DNA of 64,000 nt from Bacillota bacterium (GCA_023390335.1 JAEWCZ010000081.1:62001-126000), one strand, 5' to 3'. Numbered from the stretch's first letter, positions 16,299-25,648 are shown. Notes: generated by a model not told the origin, from the sequence alone. Made by a program: numbers and translations.

Positions 16299-18317
16299 TT
16301 ATCCTTTAACGCTCTCACCAATTGTGTTTGTCATATCTTCAACATGTTCTTTTGGAAGTTCTTCCACTTCAGCAGCTGAAATGCTTTCTTCCTTTTTAGC
16401 TCCTACAGGATCAATTGGGTTAACTTCTTTTATGCTAAGACTAATTTTCTTTGTTTCAGCATCAAATTCAATTATTTTGGCTTCAACCTGTTGACCAACT
16501 GTCAAAGCATCGCCGGGTTTACCCAAACGAACTGATGAAATCTGGGAGATATGAACCAATCCGTCAATTCCTTCCTCCAGTTCAACAAATGCACCAAATG
16601 GTACAAGTCTTACAACTTTACCTGTTACAACGTTACCTACCTGATATTTTTCTACAGCCTTTGCCCATGGGTTATCTGCTTGTTTCTTGTAACCAAGTGA
16701 TATACGTTTCTTTTCCTTATCGAAATCAAGCACGGAAACAATTATCTCATCTCCAACTTTAACAACTTCAGACGGATGCTTTATCTTGCTCCATGAAAGT
16801 TCACTAAGGTGAACAAGTCCGTCTACCCCGCCGATATCAACAAAAGCACCGAAGTCCATAAGGCTCTTTACCTGTCCCTTGTATGTCTTTCCTATTTCGA
16901 TATTATTCCATATAACACTGGATGCAGCTTCTTTATTCTTTTCAATTAAAGTTCTTGCTGAACCAACAACTTTTCTTTTTTGCTTATTTACTTCTATAAT
17001 TTCAACCTGTAAAACCTGTTTTACAAATTCAGATAGATCCTTAATGAATCTGTCACTGATTTGTGAAGCAGGTATAAATACTCTTACACCACTTGCATTA
17101 CCAATTACACCGCCATTAACCTTCTCAGTTACTTTAACCTTTACAGGCTGTTTATTCTCAAAAGCACTTTCAATTACGTCCCATCCCTTAACGGCATCAA
17201 CTCTCTTCTTGCTCAGAAGAACGTTACCTTCACCGTCATTAACCCTTACTACAAAAACGTCAATCTCGTCCCCAACTTTAAGTGATTTTTCAGGATTAAA
17301 GTCCGGATCATCTGAAAACTCCTGCATTGGAATGATTCCGTCTGATTTATACCCCATGTCAATAAATACTTCATTGTGGTTGTATCCAATAATTTTACCT
17401 TTTGTAATCTGACCCGTAGTCAAAGTTACGAGTGAGCTTTCAAAAGCATCAGCAAAGCTCATTTCCAAATCCTGTCTATTTAATTCACTCATTTTATGAA
17501 TAACCTCCTTGATTACCCAGTCAGGTGTTGACGCCCCTGCAGTAATACCAATTTTTTTAATTTTTTTTATATCAACCGGTGGAATATCATCGGCTGTTTG
17601 TACTTTAAATGTTTTATCACAATTTGCCTTGCAAATTTGATAAAGTTTATTGGTATTGGAACTGTTATTTCCGCCAATAACCAACACCATGTCAACCATT
17701 TTTGAAATTTTTTCTGCTTCAGTCTGTCTTTTGTCTGTCGCATTACATATTGTATCAAATTTTAAAACATTTTCAAACCTTTTATTTAATCTAAGTATAA
17801 TTTTTTCCCATTTCTCACGAATAAATGTAGTTTGTGCAACAATACATATCTTTTTTTTGATGTCTGGCAGATCATCAACATTATCCTCATCTTCAATGAT
17901 AAAGGCACTATTATCGCACCATCCATTTATTCCTATTATCTCAGGATGGGTCCTGTCGCCCGCTATAATTATCTGGTAATCTTCCCTATACTTCTTATTG
18001 ACCAAACCGTGTATTTTTTCTACATAAGGACACGAAGCGTCTACTACCTCAAGTCCACGGATTTTCAATGTTTCAATTACCTGCGGCCCTACACCATGAG
18101 CTCGTATGACTATCTTTGCAGGCGCTTCCGCCTCTTCCGGATCGTTTAATGTGATAACTCCGTAATTTGTAAGTTTTTGTACTACCTGATCATTGTGAAT
18201 TATAGGTCCAAGTGTATATATTTTTTGTTCTGATTTTGTCGCCAAATCAGTTACTATTTTAACCGCATTATTTACTCCGAAGCAAAATCCTGCTGTATTT
18301 GCGATAACCAATTCCAT
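16299..18317 (-). CDS. ispH: Fused IspH (HMBPP reductase) - ribosomal protein S1
   Basis: The 672-residue fusion has IspH at residues 1 to about 283: cluster cysteines C12, C96 and C191, and catalytic H124/E126 in the DRTHPEI segment at positions equal to the E. coli enzyme. It makes IPP and DMAPP in the last MEP-pathway step. Residues about 299-630 carry four S1 RNA-binding repeats, including MDFGAFVDIGGVDGLVHLSE and VPFGAFVELEEGIDGLVHIS. The tail is acidic. This fusion is known in clostridia. It lies 17 bases after cmk, mirroring the cmk-rpsA linkage in many bacteria. The S1 part is shorter than E. coli S1 (six repeats), so its ribosomal role is inferred. Confidence 0.95.
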   Translation of the reverse strand: MELVIANTAGFCFGVNNAVKIVTDLATKSEQKIYTLGPIIHNDQVVQKLTNYGVITLNDPEEAEAPAKIVIRAHGVGPQVIETLKIRGLEVVDASCPYVEKIHGLVNKKYREDYQIIIAGDRTHPEIIGINGWCDNSAFIIEDEDNVDDLPDIKKKICIVAQTTFIREKWEKIILRLNKRFENVLKFDTICNATDKRQTEAEKISKMVDMVLVIGGNNSSNTNKLYQICKANCDKTFKVQTADDIPPVDIKKIKKIGITAGASTPDWVIKEVIHKMSELNRQDLEMSFADAFESSLVTLTTGQITKGKIIGYNHNEVFIDMGYKSDGIIPMQEFSDDPDFNPEKSLKVGDEIDVFVVRVNDGEGNVLLSKKRVDAVKGWDVIESAFENKQPVKVKVTEKVNGGVIGNASGVRVFIPASQISDRFIKDLSEFVKQVLQVEIIEVNKQKRKVVGSARTLIEKNKEAASSVIWNNIEIGKTYKGQVKSLMDFGAFVDIGGVDGLVHLSELSWSKIKHPSEVVKVGDEIIVSVLDFDKEKKRISLGYKKQADNPWAKAVEKYQVGNVVTGKVVRLVPFGAFVELEEGIDGLVHISQISSVRLGKPGDALTVGQQVEAKIIEFDAETKKISLSIKEVNPIDPVGAKKEESISAAEVEELPKEHVEDMTNTIGESVKG

Positions 18318-18334
18318 TGTATCGACCTCACAAT

Positions 18335-19015
18335 TTATATGTTTGCATAATTTTTATAGAAGTAGAGTATCCTCTCGGCTACTTCCTCTATTGTCATGGC
18401 AGTAGAATCTATTTCAACAGCATCCGGTACTTTTTTGAGGGGTGCAAAAGCTCTTGACATGTCGTTGTTGTCTCTATTGCGCATATCCTCTCTGACATCA
18501 TCCAAATTAACCTGCTGACCTTTCAAAACCAGTTCTTCATATCTCCGTTTAGCTCTCTCATCAATATCTGCAGTTAAAAATATCTTTAGATTTGCCTCTG
18601 GCAGTACATACGATCCTATATCCCTGCCGTCCATAACAACATCATTCTCACCTGCAATCTTCCTTTGAAGTTCAACCATTTTTAGTCTTACTTCTTTTAT
18701 AGCTGCCACATTTGCAGCACCTGCTGATACTTCTCCCGTTCTTATATCCTCTGAAACATCACGACCATCCAAGAAAATCTTCTGGGTATTGTCATCATGT
18801 GTAATGGCTATACTTATATTATCAATTATCCTGATTATATCTTCCCTTGATTTGGTATCAACACCACTTTGTATCGCCTTCAACGCTACTGCCCTATACA
18901 TTGCTCCAGTATCAAGGTATATAAAACCGAGCTCGGCTGAAACCTTTTTGGCAATTGTACTTTTTCCGGCTCCTGCCGGACCATCTATTGCTATGCTCTT
19001 TGGCATTCTTATCAT
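18335..19015 (-). CDS. cmk: Cytidylate kinase
   Basis: The 226-residue enzyme phosphorylates CMP/dCMP. The P-loop is GPAGAGKST, followed by YLDTGAMYRA, VVMDGRDIG and a C-terminal TAMTIEEVAERI. All are typical of Cmk. A second in-frame ATG at 19006 (MPKSIAIDG) is equally possible as the start, since the ribosome-binding site is weak. It is the third gene of the hutP-aroH-cmk-ispH operon. Confidence 0.95.
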   Translation of the reverse strand: MIRMPKSIAIDGPAGAGKSTIAKKVSAELGFIYLDTGAMYRAVALKAIQSGVDTKSREDIIRIIDNISIAITHDDNTQKIFLDGRDVSEDIRTGEVSAGAANVAAIKEVRLKMVELQRKIAGENDVVMDGRDIGSYVLPEANLKIFLTADIDERAKRRYEELVLKGQQVNLDDVREDMRNRDNNDMSRAFAPLKKVPDAVEIDSTAMTIEEVAERILYFYKNYANI

Positions 19016-19052
19016 TCCGTTTCTTATATTTGTATTTATGTTACGTCTGCTA

Positions 19053-19415
19053 CTATTTAACTAAATCGGGCCGTAATACCTGAGCCCCATGGAGATATAC
19101 ATGATTAATTTCCACATTACTCTTTTCAGTATTAATATGGATCAGCACTCGTATACATTTTTCCAAACTACCCGGAACATTGATTTCATTTGTACACATC
19201 AATGGGATGTCATTCCAGTTTATTTGTCTTGCAGCAACTGCCGGAAACGTTGCATTCAAATCCTGTGTAACTGTGAATAATGCACTTATAATATCTGCAT
19301 AATTTAAAGAATTTCTATCAATAATTTCTACAAGAAGCTCTTTCGTTCCTTCCAAAATTGACTCTTTATTATTTTCAGATACTGTTATTGCCCCTCTTAT
19401 CGCTCTTACTGCCAT
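19053..19415 (-). CDS. aroH: Chorismate mutase, AroH type
   Basis: The 120-residue monofunctional enzyme converts chorismate to prephenate for Phe/Tyr synthesis. It has the AroH-class trimeric barrel sequence: RAIRGAITV, the FPAVAARQ segment, and LEKCIRVLIHIN, with a C-terminal HVYLHGAQVLRPDL. The start at 19415 is preferred because AAGGAGA lies 4 bases before it and the protein then matches Bacillus AroH. No other aromatic pathway genes are adjacent. Confidence 0.92.
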   Translation of the reverse strand: MAVRAIRGAITVSENNKESILEGTKELLVEIIDRNSLNYADIISALFTVTQDLNATFPAVAARQINWNDIPLMCTNEINVPGSLEKCIRVLIHINTEKSNVEINHVYLHGAQVLRPDLVK

Positions 19416-19448
19416 TAGTCTCTCCTTCATGGTTTTGGTATTTTTGAT

Positions 19449-19868
19449 CTATACAACTCTATGTCCAAGTCCTATTGAAACCTCATTTAAATTCAAGAGA
19501 CCTATACCAAAAAATACGGCAACACTTACATGATCCTTATACCTTGCTATTCCGATTTTTCCGCCGACATTCAGACCTATTGCCTTAGGCATTATCTGCG
19601 ATATAGCCTCTCTAGTTGCGCCTGCTACGGCACCCTGTTCTGCATGGCTTTCACTAATTACTCCTTCACGTTTTGACGATACAACAGCTCTTTCCACAAT
19701 CTTCATTACTGATGAAATGAACTCACCACCGTAGTCAACAGCAGCAGTGCTTATTCCTGACTGCGCAAATTCCTGTTGAAGCTTCTTCTCAGTTGTCCTG
19801 TCATTGGTCAGTGCTATTCTTATTGCTGCGCTTGCTATTTCTTTGCTTCCAAATTCTTCATTAGCCAT
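19449..19868 (-). CDS. HutP-family protein
   Basis: The 139-residue protein resembles HutP, the Mg- and histidine-dependent RNA-binding antiterminator of the Bacillus hut operon. Similarity runs through AAVDYGGEFISSVMKIVERA to the terminal GLGHRVV. From memory of the Bacillus sequence, the two histidines in the metal-binding helix seem replaced (HALYH versus GAVAG), while the C-terminal His remains. No histidine-use gene is nearby; it heads an operon with aroH, cmk and ispH/S1. The start at 19868 has GGAGG 5 bases upstream. Target RNA and ligand unknown. Confidence 0.75.
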   Translation of the reverse strand: MANEEFGSKEIASAAIRIALTNDRTTEKKLQQEFAQSGISTAAVDYGGEFISSVMKIVERAVVSSKREGVISESHAEQGAVAGATREAISQIMPKAIGLNVGGKIGIARYKDHVSVAVFFGIGLLNLNEVSIGLGHRVV

Positions 19869-19957
19869 ATTAACCTCCACTATTCCAATAGTGCGACTTT
19901 AAATATTTTTAAGATATTTTCACTCATATTTAACTAAAAGAACGCCATTTATAACAT

Positions 19958-19986
19958 TTATTACCGTATTAGGAGTTTTAAGTCAA
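19958..19986 (-). promoter_or_regulatory. Sigma-A promoter of the hutP-aroH-cmk-ispH operon
   Basis: On the minus strand TTGACT is followed after 17 bases by TAATAA, about 90 bases before the hutP start. Confidence 0.6.
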
Positions 19987-19987
19987 C

Positions 19988-20020
19988 AAAAACCTATACA
20001 GTTAAATTATATAGGTTTTT
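19988..20020. terminator. Intrinsic terminator
   Basis: AAAAACCTAT pairs with ATAGGTTTTT. It lies just after the 161-residue membrane protein gene on the minus strand and directly before the hutP promoter. Confidence 0.75.
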
Positions 20021-20068
20021 CTATTATAAAACAATAATTAAGTTAATTTTGTCAAAGCCAGAAACCAA

Positions 20069-20554
20069 TTAATTAAACTGGATTCTAACCAAATTCTTAA
20101 TGTTATGATCAATATTTGCAATTGCATTAATGCTCTTGCTGTTTATATTTGATGAAGCGTTTTGCACCTTAATCATATGACTTGTGGGACTTTCGCTGCC
20201 ATCAATCTCTATGACATCCCCATCATTAACATTAATTGATATTTCTGTTTTATCAAATATCCCAGCCTCTTCACCATTGACCAGTATCTTAACCTGTGGA
20301 TCAGGTTCTTCGCTTATCAAAGCTAAAGTGACCTTTCCACTGCCATATAGGTATTCATCACTCCCTAGAGGTATTCCCAAAGACTTATCCATAATGTTCA
20401 GACGTGCCCGGACTGACGGCACTGACAGAATAATCTGAACAGATATAAGTACTATAAAAAATATGATACATGTTCTAAACAGAATCTTTTCTAATGACGC
20501 TGTTTTATCTGTTTCATTGACTTTGTCGTTGTTCCTCTTTAAGTTAATCTTCAT
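20069..20554 (-). CDS. Single-pass membrane protein of unknown function
   Basis: I do not recognise this 161-residue protein. It has a charged cytosolic N terminus, one membrane helix (about 25-46), and a roughly 110-residue extracytoplasmic domain rich in beta-strand-like stretches (VTLALISEE, VKILVNGEEAG). It lies 81 bases after the flavoprotein gene in the same direction and ends at a terminator. Confidence 0.6.
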   Translation of the reverse strand: MKINLKRNNDKVNETDKTASLEKILFRTCIIFFIVLISVQIILSVPSVRARLNIMDKSLGIPLGSDEYLYGSGKVTLALISEEPDPQVKILVNGEEAGIFDKTEISINVNDGDVIEIDGSESPTSHMIKVQNASSNINSKSINAIANIDHNIKNLVRIQFN

Positions 20555-20635
20555 ATATCAAGCCTCAAATTTGTTTATTTACTTTTAATATGTACAAATC
20601 TTCGGCCAATTACACATAATTTCCCAAAACCATCT

Positions 20636-21862
20636 TTAGCAATTTAAACCTGCAAGGTATCCTGTTGAAAAAGCTATTGTCAAATTAAAGCCGCCTGTGT
20701 ATGCATCAACGTCAATTACCTCACCTGCCATGAATAAACCACTAATCCTTTTTGATTCCATTGTTGAGGGGTTTATTTCACTTGTTTTTATACCACCGGC
20801 TGTAACTATGGCTTCCTTTATGGGTCTTGCCCCTATGATAGTCATTTTAAGGCTTTTTAGCAATGTGACAAGCCTTTTTCGTTCATCCTTTGTAATTTGA
20901 TGTACAGGTTTCTCAGGGTTGATTTCTGATAGCCTTATTATTACAGGGATGAATTTTTGAGGAAGTAAGTCATCCAACGAATTTTTATATTGCTTTCTTG
21001 AATATTTGTCAAAATCCCTCTGGACTCTCTCATCCAGTTTTTCCCACGTCAAAGCAGGTTTTAAATCTAGAAACAGATGGACATTTTTAAAATCGTAAGA
21101 GAGTAAATGTCTGCTTGCACTTAGGATTACAGGTCCTGACACTCCAAAATGAGTAAAAATCATTTCACCAAAGTCGTTATATATCTCTTTTCCGTTCTCA
21201 TTTTTAAATGAAACCGACACATTTTTTAGGGAAAGTCCTTGTAAATCATGAACCCATTCTTCTCTTGTAATAAGCGGTACAAGGGATGGTTTCAGTGGAG
21301 TTACAGTGTGACCCAGTTTTCTCACCATTTCATAACCGTCCCCCGTTGAGCCTGTTCCCGGGTAAGACATTCCACCAACCGCAAGTATAACGGATTCAGC
21401 CTCAACAGTGCTTCCATCAGAAAGGCGAACTCCGGTCACTTTATTGTCCTGGGCAAGTATTTCAGTAACTGCCGCTTCTGTAGTTATTTTAACACCGTTT
21501 GATTTAAGGAAATTCATTAGTGTATTCAGTACATCTCTGGAAGAATCTGATTCAGGAAAAACCCTTCCACCTCGTTCTACTTTGGTACGAAGTCCCTTTT
21601 GATTGAAAAAATCAATTAAATCCTGATTTGAAAACGTATAAAAAGCCGAGTATAGGAAGTTTCCATTCCCCGGCGTGTTCTCAATCAAACCTTCAACATC
21701 AGTATCATTAGTAATATTACATCTGCCTTTACCTGATATTAAAAGCTTTTTGCCAAGCCTGCTGTTTTTCTCCAATAAAATAACATCCCGTCCTCTACCG
21801 GCTGCAATTCCTGCAGCCATTATACCAGCCGGGCCGCCTCCAATTACTATTACTTTACCCAT
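20636..21862 (-). CDS. HI0933-type FAD-dependent oxidoreductase
   Basis: The 408-residue flavoprotein has an N-terminal FAD-binding loop VIGGGPAGIMAAG, then KLLISGKGRCNITN, and a C-terminal GGIKTSEINPSTMESK and GEVIDVDAYTGGFNL. This pattern defines the HI0933/YhiN family. Substrates are unknown for most members. The gene follows the RpiR regulator after 20 bases on the same strand, in the typical clostridial neighbourhood of cmk. Confidence 0.88.
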   Translation of the reverse strand: MGKVIVIGGGPAGIMAAGIAAGRGRDVILLEKNSRLGKKLLISGKGRCNITNDTDVEGLIENTPGNGNFLYSAFYTFSNQDLIDFFNQKGLRTKVERGGRVFPESDSSRDVLNTLMNFLKSNGVKITTEAAVTEILAQDNKVTGVRLSDGSTVEAESVILAVGGMSYPGTGSTGDGYEMVRKLGHTVTPLKPSLVPLITREEWVHDLQGLSLKNVSVSFKNENGKEIYNDFGEMIFTHFGVSGPVILSASRHLLSYDFKNVHLFLDLKPALTWEKLDERVQRDFDKYSRKQYKNSLDDLLPQKFIPVIIRLSEINPEKPVHQITKDERKRLVTLLKSLKMTIIGARPIKEAIVTAGGIKTSEINPSTMESKRISGLFMAGEVIDVDAYTGGFNLTIAFSTGYLAGLNC

Positions 21863-21882
21863 AAGTGTCCTTTCAACATAAA

Positions 21883-22776
21883 TTACAGTTTTTCATCATG
21901 ATATTCGTCTTTTTCATATACCTCATATTCATCCCATATCTTTTCAAGCTTTTCAAAGGTATTGTAGACATCATTTTTCCTTCTCATACCTACTGCTACT
22001 ATTAGTGCATTTATAAGGCTCAAAGGGGCAACGAGTGAGTCTACAAACGATGCCATATCACTTCTGGCCAACAAGTACTGGTTGGCAGCCTGCGCCACCG
22101 GGGAATCTGCACTGTCAGTAATTGCTATTGTATTGACACCTTGGTCTTTTGCAAACTGTAATGCTTTTATTGTTCTTTTTGAGTAACGCGGATAACTGAT
22201 TCCTATAACAACATCGCCAGGCTGTGCTTTTATGATTTGTTCAAACATCTCGCTGACGCTCGTAGTGTGAACAAGTCGTATGTTATCAAATATCAAATTG
22301 AAGTAAAAACCAAGGAAACTTGCAAGAGGAGCAGAACTTCTTACACCAAGAATAAATATCCTTTTTGCTCTGAGTATGGTTTCAACTATTTCATTAAAGC
22401 TACCTATGTCTATTTGTTCTAGAGTTAATTTTATCTTATCCATATCGGATTGCAGCACACTTTTTAGTATATTATCTTCATTGAGCCTGTTCGATGACAC
22501 CTCAATTCGCTGTACTGAAGTAAGCTTGCTTTTTATAAGCTCCTGAAGAACCTTTTGGAGCTTAGGATACCCGTCAAATCCCAGCTCAATTGCAAATCTT
22601 ACTACAGTTGATTCACTTACACCGACTATCTCTCCAAGCTTGGCTGCAGTGACAAATGCAGCTTTGTCATAGTGTTTTGTTATATAGTTAGCTATAAGCT
22701 TTTGACCCTTACTGAAATCATTATATTTCTGTTGTATTAAACTCAATAAATCATTATTTTTAAGGCTGTTCTTCAT
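21883..22776 (-). CDS. MurR/RpiR-family transcriptional regulator
   Basis: The 297-residue protein has an N-terminal HTH domain (about 1-80, with VGVSESTVVRFAIELGF) and a C-terminal SIS sugar-phosphate-binding domain (about 125-260, ILGVRSSAPLASFLGFY and VVIGISYPRYSKRTIKAL). Family members sense phosphosugars and control sugar or cell-wall recycling genes. No sugar genes are adjacent. The start at 22776 is chosen for the GGAGGAG just upstream. Its target may be distant or itself. Confidence 0.88.
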   Translation of the reverse strand: MKNSLKNNDLLSLIQQKYNDFSKGQKLIANYITKHYDKAAFVTAAKLGEIVGVSESTVVRFAIELGFDGYPKLQKVLQELIKSKLTSVQRIEVSSNRLNEDNILKSVLQSDMDKIKLTLEQIDIGSFNEIVETILRAKRIFILGVRSSAPLASFLGFYFNLIFDNIRLVHTTSVSEMFEQIIKAQPGDVVIGISYPRYSKRTIKALQFAKDQGVNTIAITDSADSPVAQAANQYLLARSDMASFVDSLVAPLSLINALIVAVGMRRKNDVYNTFEKLEKIWDEYEVYEKDEYHDEKL

Positions 22777-22957
22777 ATTCTCCTCCAAATGAACTACTAA
22801 ACAATATAACTTATATATTACCGTTTTGCAGGAAAAAAATCAAGCAATTGCATTTTTTTAAGTACATACAATTCGGGAAATAACTTTTTTAATATTATTT
22901 CAAAACCGACTAATAATAATTGATATACATATTCATCTGGAGGTTAAACACAAAAAT

Positions 22958-23602
22958 ATGATACAAATTGATGATGCAGGCAGTGGCAGTTTTGTTGGTG
23001 GTACATGTATCGGTTTTTACAGACCTGAAACAAATGAATACTATTTTGATGTTATTCCCGTAGAACTTTATAATACAGATAACTTTAAAAAAAAATTGTA
23101 TCTGGATGATGTTGTAGAAATAGCCAAGAAAGCCTTTATAGCTCTACGTGTATCAAAGTCTGAATCCATTGAAATATGCAGAGGTTATATGTTTGAAAGA
23201 TTAAAGGGCTGGTTGACAGAAGAAGGCTTTTGTTGGTATGTAACACAAATTACGGGCCGGATACAGGAAGTTGTTGAAAGAAACTTTGAACTATATGCAG
23301 TTAATCTTGGACTTCCTAAGGATTATATAAAGTTTACAAGATTTCCCTTTCACTTTCATAAGCTTCTTAGATGGGTGCTTTCTGATTATGGAAATAGGAT
23401 AAATCTGTGCAAGGTTGGATGGAAAAGCTGGCAAAAAATCAAAGATATTACCCCCAAATTGAGTTATGCACAAATTCAGCAGTCTAATTTTGTGTGTCTT
23501 AAATGCGGGAAACATATAAAAAAAGGCTCCGATGTTGCTATACTTGAATTCTACAGCAATAAACAAAACTATGTTTATCTCCACAGAGGGTGTGAAAATT
23601 GA
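22958..23602 (+). CDS. Unrecognised protein with C-terminal zinc ribbon
   Basis: The 214-residue cytosolic protein matches no family I know. Its C terminus (about 180-214) has a VCLKCGKHIKKG motif and a closing LHRGCEN, a CxxC...HxxC pattern that could bind zinc in a treble-clef-like fold. The body is rich in aromatic residues, with RFPFHFHKLLRW in the middle. GGAGG lies 14 bases before the ATG, a rather long spacing. It is a single gene on the plus strand between an RpiR regulator and the transcarboxylase operon. Confidence 0.6.
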   Translation: MIQIDDAGSGSFVGGTCIGFYRPETNEYYFDVIPVELYNTDNFKKKLYLDDVVEIAKKAFIALRVSKSESIEICRGYMFERLKGWLTEEGFCWYVTQITGRIQEVVERNFELYAVNLGLPKDYIKFTRFPFHFHKLLRWVLSDYGNRINLCKVGWKSWQKIKDITPKLSYAQIQQSNFVCLKCGKHIKKGSDVAILEFYSNKQNYVYLHRGCEN

Positions 23603-23615
23603 AGTAAAGTAAATA

Positions 23616-23640
23616 ACCTCCACAGTATTACAGTGGAGGT
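23616..23640. terminator. Hairpin between convergent genes
   Basis: ACCTCCAC and GTGGAGGT form an 8-bp stem. There is no proper T-tract on the plus strand. Confidence 0.4.
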
Positions 23641-23678
23641 GTCGTATTTGTGAAAAATTAAAAACGGGATTACATGTT

Positions 23679-25211
23679 TTAAATCTTTGTTCTGAATCTA
23701 TCAAGCATACCGTACAGTCCCCATCTGTTCTGATTTTGGTTTATCTTTGAGATATTGCCTATTCTGTACTGCGTGCCGTCTCTTTTACTCATTTCATTGA
23801 CTACGGCTGATATTGCCGCTACTACTTCCGGTTTTATTCCATCTTCTGCAGGTGCAGTAGTCTTATTTCTATCCTCAATGCGCTTTTTAAAGAATTTCTC
23901 GGCAACCTGTGGAAGCATTGCGTATGAAAGTACATCCTCATCCTGCTCTATATATTCCTTAACAGCTTCTCTAATCTTTTCCAGTTCAGGTTGAATGAGA
24001 TCCGCAGGTCTACAGGTAATTGGCTTTTCATCGCCAAGAATCTTAGCTTTTATTTCATCACTTATAGGTGCAGGTGTTTTACCGTATTCACCCTTTACAA
24101 CACCTTTTGATTCTTTTGGTACCATCTTGTATCTCTCACCGGTCAAAACATTAAGTACGGCCTGTGTGCCAACTATCTGACTTGATGGTGTAACAAGTGG
24201 AGGAAAACCGAAATCAGCTCTTACTCTTGGAACCTCCTTAAGAACCTCTTCATATTTATCCAGAGCGTTTGACTGCTTTAACTGTGAAACGAGGTTTGAA
24301 AGCATTCCGCCTGGTACCTGATAAATAAGTGTATTTACGTCAACACCCATTACCTTGACATCCAATAGCCCGCTTTTTATATATTTTTCTTTAAGCGGTC
24401 TGAAATAGTCTGCAATTTCGCTGAGTTTTTCCAAATCCAGTCCAGTATCAAATTCAGTTCCCTTTAAAGCTGCTACCAACGGTTCTGTAGGTGGCTGTGA
24501 CGTTCCCATTGACATAGGCGAAATTGCACAGTCAACAACATCTACGCCTGCTTCTATAGCCTTCAGATAGGTCATTGAAGCTACACCGCTTGTATAGTGG
24601 GTGTGAAGCTGTATTGGTATCTTTACACTTTCTTTTAGTGCCTTTATTAGTTCATAAGCTTGGTATGGTACTAAAAGTCCTGCCATGTCCTTGATACAGA
24701 TAGAATCTGCTCCCATGCTCTCCAACTGTTTAGCGTCTTTTACAAAAAGTTCAAGATTGTGAACCGGGCTTATTGTGTAGCAGATACAGCCCTGAGCATG
24801 GCCGCCTTCCTTTTTACACGCCTTAATTGCCGTCTCAATGTTTCTGGCATCATTCAGCGCATCAAATATTCTCATTATGTCCATACCATTCGCAATTGCT
24901 TTTTGGACAAAGTATTCAACTATATCATCTGAATAATGTTTATATCCTAAAAGGTTCTGACCTCTAAGAAGCATTTGTAGCGGTGTCTTTTTAGCAACAT
25001 CTTTTATTTTTCTAAGTCTCATCCAGGGGTCTTCATTTAGAAATCTCATACAGGAGTCAAAGGTAGCTCCACCCCAAGCTTCCAGTGAATGGTAACCTAC
25101 GTTGTCAAGCTGCTCTATAATAGGAAGCATTTCTTCGGTTCTCATTCTGGTTGCTATAAGTGACTGGTGAGCGTCTCTTAATACTGTTTCTGTAATTCTT
25201 ACGCCTGCCAT
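23679..25211 (-). CDS. oadA: Carboxyltransferase subunit, OadA / pyruvate carboxylase B-like (5S)
   Basis: The 510-residue protein has the (beta/alpha)8 carboxyltransferase domain of oxaloacetate decarboxylase alpha and transcarboxylase 5S: the metal site D13 (TVLRDAHQS), carbamylated-Lys candidate K174 (SICIKDMAG) and H203/H205 (LHTHYTSG). A conserved carboxylase C-terminal region follows, but there is no biotinyl domain, which is encoded separately next door. It moves CO2 between carboxybiotin and pyruvate/oxaloacetate. It is last in the mmdA-BCCP-oadA operon. No membrane OadB is present, favouring a soluble transcarboxylase. Confidence 0.92.
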   Translation of the reverse strand: MAGVRITETVLRDAHQSLIATRMRTEEMLPIIEQLDNVGYHSLEAWGGATFDSCMRFLNEDPWMRLRKIKDVAKKTPLQMLLRGQNLLGYKHYSDDIVEYFVQKAIANGMDIMRIFDALNDARNIETAIKACKKEGGHAQGCICYTISPVHNLELFVKDAKQLESMGADSICIKDMAGLLVPYQAYELIKALKESVKIPIQLHTHYTSGVASMTYLKAIEAGVDVVDCAISPMSMGTSQPPTEPLVAALKGTEFDTGLDLEKLSEIADYFRPLKEKYIKSGLLDVKVMGVDVNTLIYQVPGGMLSNLVSQLKQSNALDKYEEVLKEVPRVRADFGFPPLVTPSSQIVGTQAVLNVLTGERYKMVPKESKGVVKGEYGKTPAPISDEIKAKILGDEKPITCRPADLIQPELEKIREAVKEYIEQDEDVLSYAMLPQVAEKFFKKRIEDRNKTTAPAEDGIKPEVVAAISAVVNEMSKRDGTQYRIGNISKINQNQNRWGLYGMLDRFRTKI

Positions 25212-25243
25212 TATTCCATCTCCTTTGCGGTAAAGTCAGCCTT

Positions 25244-25615
25244 TTAGGCTATAGACACCATTAATTCTCCAGCAGTAACAGACTTTCCGGCTTCAACTCT
25301 TAAAGCAGTTACTTTACCGTCAGCAGGTGCAACAATCTCATTTTCCATTTTCATAGCTTCGAGAATCAAAAGCACCTGTCCTTTTTTAACCTCATCACCG
25401 AGATTAACCTTTACCTTTAAAACAGTTCCCGGCATTGGAGCAGCAACATCGCCTGCTTTACCTGCCTGCGGTGGCGCGGATTTTGCAGCCGCAGGCTGTG
25501 CAGGTTTGGAGGCTCTTGGCATTGGAGTAGTAGCCGCAACAGGCCTTCCTCCTCCAACTTCTTCAACCTCTACTTCATAAGGAGTTCCGTTAACCTTAAT
25601 TATATATTTATTCAT
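25244..25615 (-). CDS. Biotin carboxyl carrier protein (1.3S/gamma-like)
   Basis: The 123-residue protein has a short N-terminal beta segment (YIIKVNGTPYEVEVEE), an Ala/Pro-rich flexible linker (about 25-58) and a C-terminal biotinyl domain with the EAMKMEN biotinylation site at K89. It carries carboxyl groups between the MmdA and OadA subunits. The start at 25615 gives a good 9-base spacing from GGAGG. A methionine three codons upstream abuts the ribosome site and is unlikely. The order of subunits recalls Propionibacterium transcarboxylase. Confidence 0.92.
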   Translation of the reverse strand: MNKYIIKVNGTPYEVEVEEVGGGRPVAATTPMPRASKPAQPAAAKSAPPQAGKAGDVAAPMPGTVLKVKVNLGDEVKKGQVLLILEAMKMENEIVAPADGKVTALRVEAGKSVTAGELMVSIA

Positions 25616-25648
25616 TACACTCATCCTCCAGATATTTTGTTTCGTATA

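Noticed and set aside
16451..17412. Plus-strand open frames inside ispH/S1
   Set aside because: They mirror the real gene in antisense and show low-complexity composition, with no initiation signal.
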